From the NCBI GenBank assembly GCA_963827785.1, contig CAWHCT010000018.1, positions 1 to 64,000 of the forward strand: DNA of 64,000 bases, in the 5' to 3' direction. Shown here one piece after another: positions 39,526-48,462 of the stretch. Position 1 is the stretch's first letter, and each line of letters starts with the position of its first letter. A program made the position numbers and the translations under genes. The notes under the pieces are model-generated. The model had not been told where the DNA came from, did no database searches, and saw only the letters and a list, made by a program, of their open reading frames with translations. The stretch comes from Site-B1 sp963827785. GTDB lineage: Bacteria > Bacteroidota > Bacteroidia > Flavobacteriales > Flavobacteriaceae.

Positions 39526-40578
39526 ATGAAATATTTTAATAACCTTGTGTTACTGATTGGATTATGCTTTTTTATGATTGGTAATGCACAGGAAAAAAAG
39601 AAATTTAAGGTCCAAACTATTGCCTTTTATAATCTTGAAAATTTGTTCGATACTGAGAATGACCCAAATAAGTTTGATGAGGCAAGCCCAATAATGGAAA
39701 TAAAGGCTAACAGGGAAGAGATTTATTTGAAAAAAGTTGAAAATATGGCTCAGGTTATTGCTGATATAGGATATGAAGTTTCTAAGAATTCTCCTGTTGT
39801 TATTGGTGTTTCTGAAGTTGAGAACATAAAAGTTCTTCATGATCTGGTCAATCATCCAAATTTGATAAATAAGGATTATGGTATTATACATTATGACTCT
39901 CCAGATGCTCGTGGTATTGATGTTGCCTTATTATACCAAAAATCAATTTTTACACCAACCACTACAAGCAAACATGAGCTTAAAATTTATGATGATATTT
40001 CACGAAAAAGAGTTTATACCAGAGATCAGTTATTAGTAACCGGAAAGTTTGATGGTGAAATATTACACTTTATAGTTAGTCACTGGCCTTCACGAACAGG
40101 TGGAGAAGCAAGAAGCAGGCCTAAACGAGTTGCCGCTGCCAAACTAAATAAGAGCATAATAGATTCTTTACAAGCAGTTGATCCATATGCCAAAATATTT
40201 ACAATGGGAGATTTAAATGATGATCCTACAAATTCCAGTTTAAAAGATGTACTGAAGGCTGAAAATAATATTGAAGATGTTGGATTGAAAGGAATTTATA
40301 ATCCAATGGAAAATATGTTTAAAAAAGGATTGGGTTCCAATGCTTACAGAGATGCATGGAGTTTGTTTGATCAAATTTTATTTACTCAACCCTTATTGGA
40401 ACGGGATTTTTCGTCATACAGGTTTTACAAAGCAGGAATTTTTAATAAACAATATTTAACCAATAAAAAAGGTCGTTATAAAGGATATCCAAATAGAAGT
40501 TTTGCCGATGGAAATTTCACTGATGGATATAGTGACCATTTTCCGGTTTATGTCTACGTGATTAAGGAAGTTGATTAA
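39526..40578 (+). CDS. Secreted endonuclease/exonuclease/phosphatase family protein
   Basis: A 350-residue exported EEP-superfamily protein. ATG 39526 gives a signal peptide (MKYFNNLVLLIGLCFFMIGNAQ). Core segments AFYNLENLFDTENDP, IGVSEVENIKVL, DARGIDVALLYQ, VSHWPSRTGGEARS, MGDLNDDPTNSS, WSLFDQILFT and GYSDHFPVYV carry the conserved metal and catalytic residues. It is a paralog of the protein at 27258 but exported. Divergence from the TonB/DUF5689 pair suggests it may release small products for import; that is inference. Confidence 0.88.
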   Translation: MKYFNNLVLLIGLCFFMIGNAQEKKKFKVQTIAFYNLENLFDTENDPNKFDEASPIMEIKANREEIYLKKVENMAQVIADIGYEVSKNSPVVIGVSEVENIKVLHDLVNHPNLINKDYGIIHYDSPDARGIDVALLYQKSIFTPTTTSKHELKIYDDISRKRVYTRDQLLVTGKFDGEILHFIVSHWPSRTGGEARSRPKRVAAAKLNKSIIDSLQAVDPYAKIFTMGDLNDDPTNSSLKDVLKAENNIEDVGLKGIYNPMENMFKKGLGSNAYRDAWSLFDQILFTQPLLERDFSSYRFYKAGIFNKQYLTNKKGRYKGYPNRSFADGNFTDGYSDHFPVYVYVIKEVD

Positions 40579-40590
40579 GAAAAACAAAAA

Positions 40591-40617
40591 AGGGACTTGT
40601 TAAAGTCCCTTTTTTTA
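40591..40617. terminator. Bidirectional terminator
   Basis: AGGGACTT, loop GTTA, AAGTCCCT followed by T7; A-rich on the other side. Between two convergent genes. Confidence 0.88.
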
Positions 40618-40621
40618 TATA

Positions 40622-41059
40622 TTAATTAAACCAAATACTCCACGGAATTCGGGATAAAATAAGTAACCAGGCAATCATATAGAAAATGGTAATTGACTTA
40701 AATTTTTTAGCTGCCGTTAATTTCTTTTTATGTTTTGAAAATCCTATTGTGATAAATATGATTCCCAGGATGCCAACAAAAGGATGCTCGACTGCAACTT
40801 GTCTTGCAAAGGATGTCAACCCTCCCATTCCATTAACTTTGATACTTTCTAAGCCTAATGGAGACACAAAATAAAGTATGAGTCCAATAACTAATTGAAT
40901 GTGTGCTACAACTAACGCAAATAATGAGATTCTAAGATCGTTATTATTAAATTCTTTTTTTCCAATAAGTTTAAAAAGTGCATTGAACGTAGCCAGAGTT
41001 AAAATAAGCAGGACCAAATAAGCCCAATATGAGTGTAGAATTTGAATGGTTTCGTACAT
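40622..41059 (-). CDS. Small four-helix membrane protein
   Basis: A 145-residue integral membrane protein with about four hydrophobic segments (AYLVLLILTLATFNALF, FALVVAHIQLVIGLILYFV, PFVGILGIIFITIGF, ITIFYMIAWLLILSRIPW). Histidines in or near helices (LHSYWAY, VAHIQL, VEHPF) recall haem- or quinone-type membrane proteins, and relatives are often loosely labelled cytochrome b; no function can be assigned. Confidence 0.85.
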   Translation of the reverse strand: MYETIQILHSYWAYLVLLILTLATFNALFKLIGKKEFNNNDLRISLFALVVAHIQLVIGLILYFVSPLGLESIKVNGMGGLTSFARQVAVEHPFVGILGIIFITIGFSKHKKKLTAAKKFKSITIFYMIAWLLILSRIPWSIWFN

Positions 41060-41111
41060 AATAATGTAAATTTAGTTAGTGAAAGGCAAATGTAATAAAT
41101 ATTATAATAAA

Positions 41112-41140
41112 AAAATCCCGATACATTGTAACGGGATTTT
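41112..41140 (-). terminator. Terminator after the lipoprotein gene
   Basis: AAAATCCCG ... CGGGATTTT with an 11-base loop, downstream of the minus-strand gene ending at 41161. The stem core is the same as in the terminators at 3245, 4725 and 45621. Confidence 0.8.
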
Positions 41141-41160
41141 TATGAATAAGTATCAATTAA

Positions 41161-42789
41161 TTAGTTTGCTACCCAAACACCACCTTCTTTGATAAGGCCG
41201 GCTGATAATTCAGCTAAACCATTATCATATAGTAGATAGTTCATAATGTACTTTTGACCTTCAGCAGCATTAGGATCGATATGATCTAATAGAACTCCAA
41301 GAGAATAAATGATTTGTTCTTGAGTCCAGTTATAATCATAATCATGATATTGAATAAGTGTTCCAACAAGATTAGTGTATTCAGGATCAGACTCTAAAGT
41401 GTTGCCAATGTATTCGTAATCAGCATTTGATAACGTGTATCTGATCGTGTTATCCGGAACCCATGCACCATCTTCATAACCAAACTGTAATGTTGTAGCT
41501 ATTGTAGACTGATGACCTGCCCATGCACCATCATTTACAGTATATAAGTTACCTCTTATTTGAGCTCCGCTTGAACTTGAATAATAATCATAGATAACAA
41601 ATAATTCTTCATCTTCCTGACCATAAGGGAATGTTATACCCATAAAGGCCGGTAAATAATTGTCCGGTGATAGTGAACTACTAAAGTTGTTATATTGTCC
41701 AGGTTGCCCAGATCCTGTTCCCATTGAATCAAAATCCGAAGAGCTTAAATAATAAACTCCATCAACTGCTTCCCAACTGCCTCCTGAATACATAAAATAT
41801 TCACCTTTCGAATTTGTTGCTCCAGTAGCTCCTAGTGTTTTGATCGCCAAATTTGAAATTCTCCATCTGCCTGCATCCGTATCAGTAGATTCATATTTTA
41901 AGGCAATGGTAATTGTTTGTCCATCATAAGCTGAAAAATCATAATCTTCAGATGGAGCCATATCACCGGTAGCAGGAGAACTTAATGTAATTTCATCCCA
42001 AGTAGCAGTTAAAATATCATCAGTATAATCAGTTGAAACTAAAATTTTAAGTAATGAAGCATCACCTGCATAATCAAGTTCCTGAGTAATTTGGAATTTA
42101 AGATTACTCTCTGCTGATAAATCAATTAAGGGAGAAACCAACCATTCAATATTGGCAACTTGACCTCCAAAATAGCTATTCCCTTGGACATAGCCTGACT
42201 GTGATGTCCAAACGGCATCTCCTCCAAATTCTTCACCAATGGTCCATCCTTCAAAACTACCGGCAAAGTTGTATTCAACAATATTTGCTAGTCCAACAAT
42301 TGGGTCTTGAAAGTATTGTTTGTATTTAGCCAAAACCAATTGTCCTTCGGCAGGGCTAGCTATTTGTGCGGCTAAAACGTCTGGAATTTGAGAAGTTGCA
42401 TCGACATTTGGGTAAAATCCAAAAGCGTCACTTCCTGTTAAGGCATAGTCTGAATTTGATAATGAGTAAACGTCAGCTCCTGTGAAATCACTTACGCCTT
42501 CGGCGGAACCAATATACAAGTTATAACCAATCACTACTGAAGATCCTTCACCCCAATAAGGGTACATTTCTGCTAAAAAATCAGGAATGGAATCTTTAGC
42601 TTGTTGTTCAGAATTAAAACTTCCATAACCTAAATCAAAAGCTTCATAATCATCTGCTGTTAATGTATATTCTGCACTACCTACAACTGGGTTGACCTTC
42701 GCATCAATAACATCATTAATGTCTTCCATAGGGTTGCAACCAACAAATATTGCTCCCACAATTACTAATAAATAAACTATTTTTTTCAT
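41161..42789 (-). CDS. Lipoprotein with repeated YxLxxxD modules and a choice-of-anchor J-type domain
   Basis: A 542-residue predicted lipoprotein (MKKIVYLLVIVGAIFVGC). An internal repeat is visible four times: YTLTADDYEAFDLGYG, YSLSNSDYALTGSDAFG, YYLSSSDFDSMGTGSGQ and YTLSNADYEYIGNTL, each followed by a similar acidic, aromatic segment. Between the second and third copies sits a jelly-roll-like region (SFEGWTIGEEFGGDAVW...WLVSPLIDLS). It lies 12 bases after the TonB receptor at 42802 and is probably its surface-exposed partner, replacing SusD. The ligand is unknown. Confidence 0.82.
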   Translation of the reverse strand: MKKIVYLLVIVGAIFVGCNPMEDINDVIDAKVNPVVGSAEYTLTADDYEAFDLGYGSFNSEQQAKDSIPDFLAEMYPYWGEGSSVVIGYNLYIGSAEGVSDFTGADVYSLSNSDYALTGSDAFGFYPNVDATSQIPDVLAAQIASPAEGQLVLAKYKQYFQDPIVGLANIVEYNFAGSFEGWTIGEEFGGDAVWTSQSGYVQGNSYFGGQVANIEWLVSPLIDLSAESNLKFQITQELDYAGDASLLKILVSTDYTDDILTATWDEITLSSPATGDMAPSEDYDFSAYDGQTITIALKYESTDTDAGRWRISNLAIKTLGATGATNSKGEYFMYSGGSWEAVDGVYYLSSSDFDSMGTGSGQPGQYNNFSSSLSPDNYLPAFMGITFPYGQEDEELFVIYDYYSSSSGAQIRGNLYTVNDGAWAGHQSTIATTLQFGYEDGAWVPDNTIRYTLSNADYEYIGNTLESDPEYTNLVGTLIQYHDYDYNWTQEQIIYSLGVLLDHIDPNAAEGQKYIMNYLLYDNGLAELSAGLIKEGGVWVAN

Positions 42790-42801
42790 ATTACAATTTT
42801 T

Positions 42802-45345
42802 TTAAAAATTAAGTTTTGCTCCAACACTAAACGTTCTTCCAAAACCATAATAGACTCTGGCTGTAAAAGCATCTGAATTTGAACCATCAAATGCGTCAGA
42901 AATATATTTAGTATCAAAAACATTATTCATTCTTGCAGTTAAAGTAGCGTCAAAAGGCCCAAAATCAAAACCATGACTTATCGTAGTATCGAATATTCCA
43001 AAAGCAGGAGCTTTCCATGCATCTGGTCCTTCTTCTCCACGGGCACTAGGATCAAAATTTGCATATAAATTATCAAAATAATTATAGTCAATTATAAAAG
43101 TTGTTTTTTCACCTAATTTATAATTAGTCCCTAGTGCAAAAGTTGTTTGAGCTGCATCTCCAACATGCAGATCTTTAATAAACAAGTTAACGGTATCCAC
43201 AATTTCCTGATCTTCATTTACAATATTTACATTTTCAATGTTGTTTTCCCATTTCCAATCTCCTAAAGAGGCCATACCTGTTAATCTTAAGGCATCTGTA
43301 ACTTTATAAACAAAATCTAATTCTATACCTTGATGGATTGCATTTACTCCTAAAATATTTGCATAAGCTCTTGTGTCATCCGGTTGTTGAAAACCAACTG
43401 TTTCGGTTCTGTCTCTCCAGGCTGTTCTATATAAATTTAAGTTTGCTGACAATCTTTCTCCTCTATAACCGTAACCTAATTCAAAACTCAAAATCTTTTG
43501 ATTTTCAGCATCTGCATTTATGTCTGTGTTATTAAAGTTAATGAAAACAGCATCAAATCCCGGAGCTTTTTCAAAGTATCCTAAGTTAGCAAATACGTTG
43601 TGATTGGCATCAATATTATAGTTGGCTCCACCTTTTGTCATATACCCAAAGAAATTGTATCGATCGGTTTCCTGTAATGGGTCGCTGTCTAAATAGTTAA
43701 AATAATCTACTCTTTTATATGATGTATTTGAAGCAGATAATGATAAAAATGCCGATAATTTATCTTTAGAATATTCTAATTGGCCAAAAGCACCTAACCA
43801 ACCTACTAGACCATCATTGTAATAATTATATTTATCACCAACCTGAACTAATGCAGTTGGATCATTAACATTATTGTCATCAGCAAAATATTGGCCTCCT
43901 AATAAATCAGTTAATTCAGTAAAGTGAATACCTTTATAATCTCTAAGATCCAGTCCTGCCAATAAGACTAAGTTATCAGTTAAATCTGTTTTTAAGGTAG
44001 ATAAAATTCCGTACCATTTGTGATCGTTACGAGAAGCCCTAAGAACAGATTCTGAACCATTAGCACCATTAGCAACGTTTTCTTCAACAATTTTATCAAA
44101 ATCTATGGTTCCATAAGTTCCTATTCTATAGTCGCTCATTCCATTAGCTCCTACTGAGAATTTGTTTTCACCGGCGATTCCGCCTCCACCACCAGACCCA
44201 AAGGATACATAAGCAGCAGTAGATAATTCTGTTTTACTATTAATTGTCCAATAATGGTTTAACGATATTTGAGGTTTGTGATAGAAGTTATCCTCGGAGT
44301 TTGTTATTTGACCATTTTTATAACCCCAATCAGCATTATATCTTATACCTCTCTCACTATTTCTGAATACTTCAATTAATTGAGAGTTTTGTCTTTGTCC
44401 GTGACGTTGTTTAGCACCAAAAGCTGTTAAAGACAATTTATGATCCATATTAATTTCCTTGGAAATATTAACAAAATAAGAAACAGCATTAAATTCAGTT
44501 CCATCTACATAGCCATCTCCGTCTGTTTTTGCAGCGGAAACAGTTGCGGCAAAACCATTATCCATTAAGCCGGTAGAATATGTCATTCCAAACTTTTTAT
44601 ACCCATCGTTAGCTAATGATGTATATACATTTCCACCAGTTTCAATATCAGTGGTTTTAGATAAAATGTTTATCGTTCCTCCGATAGACGGTACTGCTAC
44701 TTTTGAAGCACCTAAACCTCTTTGAACCTGCATCGAGCTTGTTACATCACTAAGTCCTGCCCAGTTACTCCAGTAAACACGACCATTTTCCATGTCATTT
44801 ACAGGAACACCGTTTATCAATACTGCAACGTTCTCTGACTGGAATCCTCTTAAGTTAATTCTACCATCTCCAAATCCACCACCTGATTTTGTGGCATAAA
44901 CACCGGGAGTTGATTTTAGAATTTCAGGAAATTCTTGAGTTCCTAATTTTAATTCAATATCCCTGGCTTTAATTGTTGAAACAGCGACAGGGGTTTTTCT
45001 GTCAACTGCCACAGAAGCAAATATTTGCACTTCCTGTAAACCAACTTCACTGGATTCCAACATAATTGTACCTAAATCTTGATCGCCACTAAAAGCAATT
45101 GTTTTAGAGGTAGTACCAACATAGGATATTACTAAATCTCCTGAATTGGATTTTGTTTTTAATGTGAAATTTCCATCAAAATTTGATGTTGTTCCATTGG
45201 TTGTGCCTTTTTCAACAATATTCGCACCAGGTAGAGGAGAATTCATTTCTGAATCCATAACAGTTCCTGTTACTGTATTCTGAGAAAAGGCCAGTGCAGT
45301 AATTAGCATTACCACGACTGTAAATAAATGAGTAATTTTTTTCAT
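42802..45345 (-). CDS. TonB-dependent outer-membrane receptor, paralog A
   Basis: An 847-residue receptor: signal peptide (MKKITHLFTVVVMLITALAFSQ), carboxypeptidase-regulatory-like domain with NSPLPGANIVEKGTTNGT, plug (LRGFQSENVAVLINGVPVND, RVYWSNWAGLSDV, VQRGLGASKVAVPSIGGTIN) and barrel ending GRTFSVGAKLNF. Its first 100 residues and its upstream leader are very similar to those of the next receptor, showing recent duplication, while the barrel has diverged. Partner lipoprotein immediately downstream. Confidence 0.93.
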   Translation of the reverse strand: MKKITHLFTVVVMLITALAFSQNTVTGTVMDSEMNSPLPGANIVEKGTTNGTTSNFDGNFTLKTKSNSGDLVISYVGTTSKTIAFSGDQDLGTIMLESSEVGLQEVQIFASVAVDRKTPVAVSTIKARDIELKLGTQEFPEILKSTPGVYATKSGGGFGDGRINLRGFQSENVAVLINGVPVNDMENGRVYWSNWAGLSDVTSSMQVQRGLGASKVAVPSIGGTINILSKTTDIETGGNVYTSLANDGYKKFGMTYSTGLMDNGFAATVSAAKTDGDGYVDGTEFNAVSYFVNISKEINMDHKLSLTAFGAKQRHGQRQNSQLIEVFRNSERGIRYNADWGYKNGQITNSEDNFYHKPQISLNHYWTINSKTELSTAAYVSFGSGGGGGIAGENKFSVGANGMSDYRIGTYGTIDFDKIVEENVANGANGSESVLRASRNDHKWYGILSTLKTDLTDNLVLLAGLDLRDYKGIHFTELTDLLGGQYFADDNNVNDPTALVQVGDKYNYYNDGLVGWLGAFGQLEYSKDKLSAFLSLSASNTSYKRVDYFNYLDSDPLQETDRYNFFGYMTKGGANYNIDANHNVFANLGYFEKAPGFDAVFINFNNTDINADAENQKILSFELGYGYRGERLSANLNLYRTAWRDRTETVGFQQPDDTRAYANILGVNAIHQGIELDFVYKVTDALRLTGMASLGDWKWENNIENVNIVNEDQEIVDTVNLFIKDLHVGDAAQTTFALGTNYKLGEKTTFIIDYNYFDNLYANFDPSARGEEGPDAWKAPAFGIFDTTISHGFDFGPFDATLTARMNNVFDTKYISDAFDGSNSDAFTARVYYGFGRTFSVGAKLNF

Positions 45346-45421
45346 TACAAAAATGGATTAATTAATGTTTGATTTTTTCGTAAAATCCATAAATTATTAA
45401 CCGGGGAATATTAACAGAAGT

Positions 45422-45469
45422 TTAAGAATTTCTACCCGGTAAATGTACAAAATGTTAAATTTATTAACA
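45422..45469 (-). promoter_or_regulatory. Conserved upstream block of TonB paralog A
   Basis: A 48-base block identical to 48375-48422 at 43 positions by eye, containing TACATTTA (a near -7) and the dyad TTAATAAATTTAA on the minus strand. It lies about 80 bases before the ATG, leaving a long 5' leader. Confidence 0.55.
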
Positions 45470-45620
45470 GTAGACTAGTTATTTTATTTTACCAGGTCAA
45501 TTCAACTGTTAAAACGCTTTATTACAGTATATTATAGGGTTTCCAGCAGGCCTATTGTTGATATCATTTAATAAATTGAAGCTAATTATTTATCAAATTC
45601 CTCTGCAATTTGATTAAATA

Positions 45621-45651
45621 AAAAATCCCGACAAATTATGCCGGGATTTTT
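45621..45651 (-). terminator. Terminator after TonB paralog B
   Basis: AAAAATCCCG ... CGGGATTTTTT, followed in the minus direction by a T-run; 20 bases after the stop of the receptor ending at 45670. Confidence 0.82.
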
Positions 45652-45669
45652 TACAAAAATTATTTTGAT

Positions 45670-48291
45670 TTAGAAATTATAACGCAAGCTAGCATTAAAA
45701 GTTCTGCCTATACCAAGACGAGTACCGAAGGCATCCGTTTGATTAATATAAGCTTCATTGAATAAGTTATAAACGTTTCCTCTCAAAGTCACCTTATTTT
45801 CACCAACATTGAATTTATAAGTAAATCCGGCATCGGCCAAAGAATATGAAGGTAGTTTATTAGATTGATATTTTGAACCGGCAAGAGCAGCTTCTGCAAC
45901 ATCTTGAACATCAACAAACTCATAAAGATCTGTATATATGTTATATCGCATGTCAACAGATAGGTTTTCAGCAAGGTCAACATCAACACCAAAACCAAAC
46001 GACGTTTGCGGTGCATTTCCAACTTTTACATCTGTGATATCAACTTCTCCATTACTAACTACGAATACACCAGTATCATCATTTTGTAAGGTATAAGGAG
46101 TAGCGCCATCATATTTCCAGTTTCCTATGGATCCATAACCTGTCAGACTCCAGCTTGCAGCTAAAGGTCTGTATTCAAGATCAAATTCAAAACCTCTGTG
46201 AACTTGAGTGACATCTGTTAGTCTGTAAGTACTGAATTCATCATCACCAGTATCCAATATACCATCATCACCAGGTTGTTCTGGGCCATTAACAGCTAAA
46301 AATCTGTTACCCCAAGTTGTGTTGTATACATCAATATTTAGTCTAAGGGTTTGATTTTGAAATCTATAACCACCTTCAATACCCACAATCTCTTCGTTGT
46401 CTACATCAGGTTCTGCCAGTGCATTACTATATCTGATGTTGGAAAAGATATTATCTAAGAACGGTTGACGAGAATACAATCCTGCATTTGCAAAGAATGA
46501 ATGTTTTTCATCAATCTTATACCCAAGACCACCTTTAAGGTTGTATCCTACTTTATTAACCTTCTCAGATTTTCCTAAACCATCTCCACCTCTACCAGAA
46601 AAGAACCCTTCTCTTTGATAAGATTGAGTTGACAAAGCACCCTGGAAGAATGCAGAGAAATTGTCGTTGCTATATTCCGCCTGACCAAATGTACCTAAGT
46701 ATGAAATAACTTCTTCATAGTTATAATCATATCTTTGGTCATCATCCGCTCTGTTAAATAAGGCGTCCCATGGGTCTGCTTTAAAAGTTTCTGTAATTAC
46801 ATAATCTGAAGGACGTTCAGGAACGTTGAAATTATCTACATAACCATTCAATCCTAATAAGTCTTCTAATTGGCGAAAGTGAATACCATTATAGGTTCTG
46901 CCATCTATACCAACATTTAAGGACCAGTTCTCGCTAGCATTTATTTCTAAATTAGATAATAACCCATACCAGTTATGCGCATTAACAGAGGACCTTCTAA
47001 TATATGAGCCTCCGAAACTACCATTACCATTAGCATCTGCATTAGCAATATTATTAAGAACGATTTGATCGAAGTCTATCTCACGATTAGCAGTTCTTAC
47101 ACGACCTGCTCCAACATTACCAGTTCCACCACCTCGTCCCCAGGAAGCATAAAGCACTGTAGATAGATCTAATTTGTCATTGATATCTAAATCCCAGTTT
47201 AAGTTTGCAACCGGTTTATGATAGAAATTACGTCTTTCAGTATAGCGTTCACCATCTAAGAACCCTGTATTATCATTAGCTTTTTCACCAAATGCCTCAT
47301 AATTCTCAAGATCATCTGAGAAATTCTGGTCATGCCATTGTGGTGCTCCAGTAATTAAAAAGTTAAACTCGCTCTTTTCACTTGCCTTGTATCCTACGGA
47401 GAACAAATAATTTTGTCCTTGACCGGCAGTACCAATAGAATATTTTCTATGTGCTTGCCAGTGGTCTAATAATACTGAAAATGCCCAACCCTTGTCGTTA
47501 AGACCTGAATCATAACCTGCTGTAGTTTTAACGTAGCTATCATTACCGCCCATAACTCTAACAAAACCACCTTGATTTCTATCGGTGGTTTTAGATACGA
47601 TATTAACTGTACCACCCACAGAAGAGATAGCAAGTTTAGAAGCACCAAGACCTCTTTGTACCTGAACGGCATTGGCAACATCTGCCATCCCAGACCAGTT
47701 AGACCAGTACATTCTACCATCTTCCATACCATTTATAGGCTGCCCGTTTAATAGATATGCTGTGTTGGTTTGGTCAAAACCTCTTAAAAAGATCTGGCTG
47801 TCACCAAATCCCCCACCTTGATCAGAAACATAAACGGATGGTGTGTTTTTGAATGATTCACCAAATTCCATGTTACCGGCAGTTTTCAATTGGATATCAA
47901 TACCTTGAATGGTAGATACGGCAACCGGAGTTTCTCTTCCTTCGGCTAAATCGATAATTCCTGTACCAATAACAACAACTTCTTGAAGCGTGTTATCAGT
48001 AACTAAACTAACAGTTCCCAGATTTTGATCGCCTGAAAAAGCGATAGTTTGTTTCACGTAACCAACATAAGAAATAACGATCTGTCCAGAAGATGATCTG
48101 GTTTTCAATGTGAAATTACCGTCAAAATCTGATGTAGTTCCGTTGGTTGTTCCTTTTTCAACAATGTTCGCACCAGGTAAGGGAGAATTCAAGCCTGAAT
48201 CCATAATAGTGCCTGTTACCGTACTTTGTGAAAAAGCCAGCGCAGTAAATAACATTACCACTACTGTAATTAAATGAGTAATTTTTTTCAT
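45670..48291 (-). CDS. TonB-dependent outer-membrane receptor, paralog B
   Basis: An 873-residue receptor with the same architecture as its neighbour: signal peptide (MKKITHLITVVVMLFTALAFSQ), regulatory-like domain, plug (LRGFDQTNTAYLLNGQPIN, RMYWSNWSGMADV, VQRGLGASKLAISSVGGTVN) and barrel ending GIGRTFNASLRYNF. No lipoprotein partner follows; a terminator closes the unit. It may be an orphan receptor or use the neighbour's lipoprotein. Confidence 0.93.
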   Translation of the reverse strand: MKKITHLITVVVMLFTALAFSQSTVTGTIMDSGLNSPLPGANIVEKGTTNGTTSDFDGNFTLKTRSSSGQIVISYVGYVKQTIAFSGDQNLGTVSLVTDNTLQEVVVIGTGIIDLAEGRETPVAVSTIQGIDIQLKTAGNMEFGESFKNTPSVYVSDQGGGFGDSQIFLRGFDQTNTAYLLNGQPINGMEDGRMYWSNWSGMADVANAVQVQRGLGASKLAISSVGGTVNIVSKTTDRNQGGFVRVMGGNDSYVKTTAGYDSGLNDKGWAFSVLLDHWQAHRKYSIGTAGQGQNYLFSVGYKASEKSEFNFLITGAPQWHDQNFSDDLENYEAFGEKANDNTGFLDGERYTERRNFYHKPVANLNWDLDINDKLDLSTVLYASWGRGGGTGNVGAGRVRTANREIDFDQIVLNNIANADANGNGSFGGSYIRRSSVNAHNWYGLLSNLEINASENWSLNVGIDGRTYNGIHFRQLEDLLGLNGYVDNFNVPERPSDYVITETFKADPWDALFNRADDDQRYDYNYEEVISYLGTFGQAEYSNDNFSAFFQGALSTQSYQREGFFSGRGGDGLGKSEKVNKVGYNLKGGLGYKIDEKHSFFANAGLYSRQPFLDNIFSNIRYSNALAEPDVDNEEIVGIEGGYRFQNQTLRLNIDVYNTTWGNRFLAVNGPEQPGDDGILDTGDDEFSTYRLTDVTQVHRGFEFDLEYRPLAASWSLTGYGSIGNWKYDGATPYTLQNDDTGVFVVSNGEVDITDVKVGNAPQTSFGFGVDVDLAENLSVDMRYNIYTDLYEFVDVQDVAEAALAGSKYQSNKLPSYSLADAGFTYKFNVGENKVTLRGNVYNLFNEAYINQTDAFGTRLGIGRTFNASLRYNF

Positions 48292-48374
48292 TTCAATATT
48301 GGATTAATTAATATTTAAAAATAAAATTCTGTGCAAAATTCTGATATTATTAACTAGTAAACATTAATAAAAGG

Positions 48375-48422
48375 TTAAGAATTTCTACGCGACAAATATA
48401 CAAAATGTTAATTTTATTAACA
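48375..48422 (-). promoter_or_regulatory. Conserved upstream block and promoter of TonB paralog B
   Basis: Read on the minus strand it ends in TATATTTG (48400-48393), a consensus -7, preceded by the dyad TTAATAAAATTAA. Only 5 of 48 bases differ from the block at 45422-45469. The transcript would carry a leader of about 95 bases. Confidence 0.6.
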
Positions 48423-48462
48423 TGACAATGGTCATATTCCAGTAGGAGTGGGGTCTAGCAAA

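Noticed and set aside
47466..47732. Minus-strand hydrophobic 88-residue ORF within TonB paralog B
   Set aside because: Same strand, other frame of the TonB plug; composition follows the real gene, so it is a shadow.
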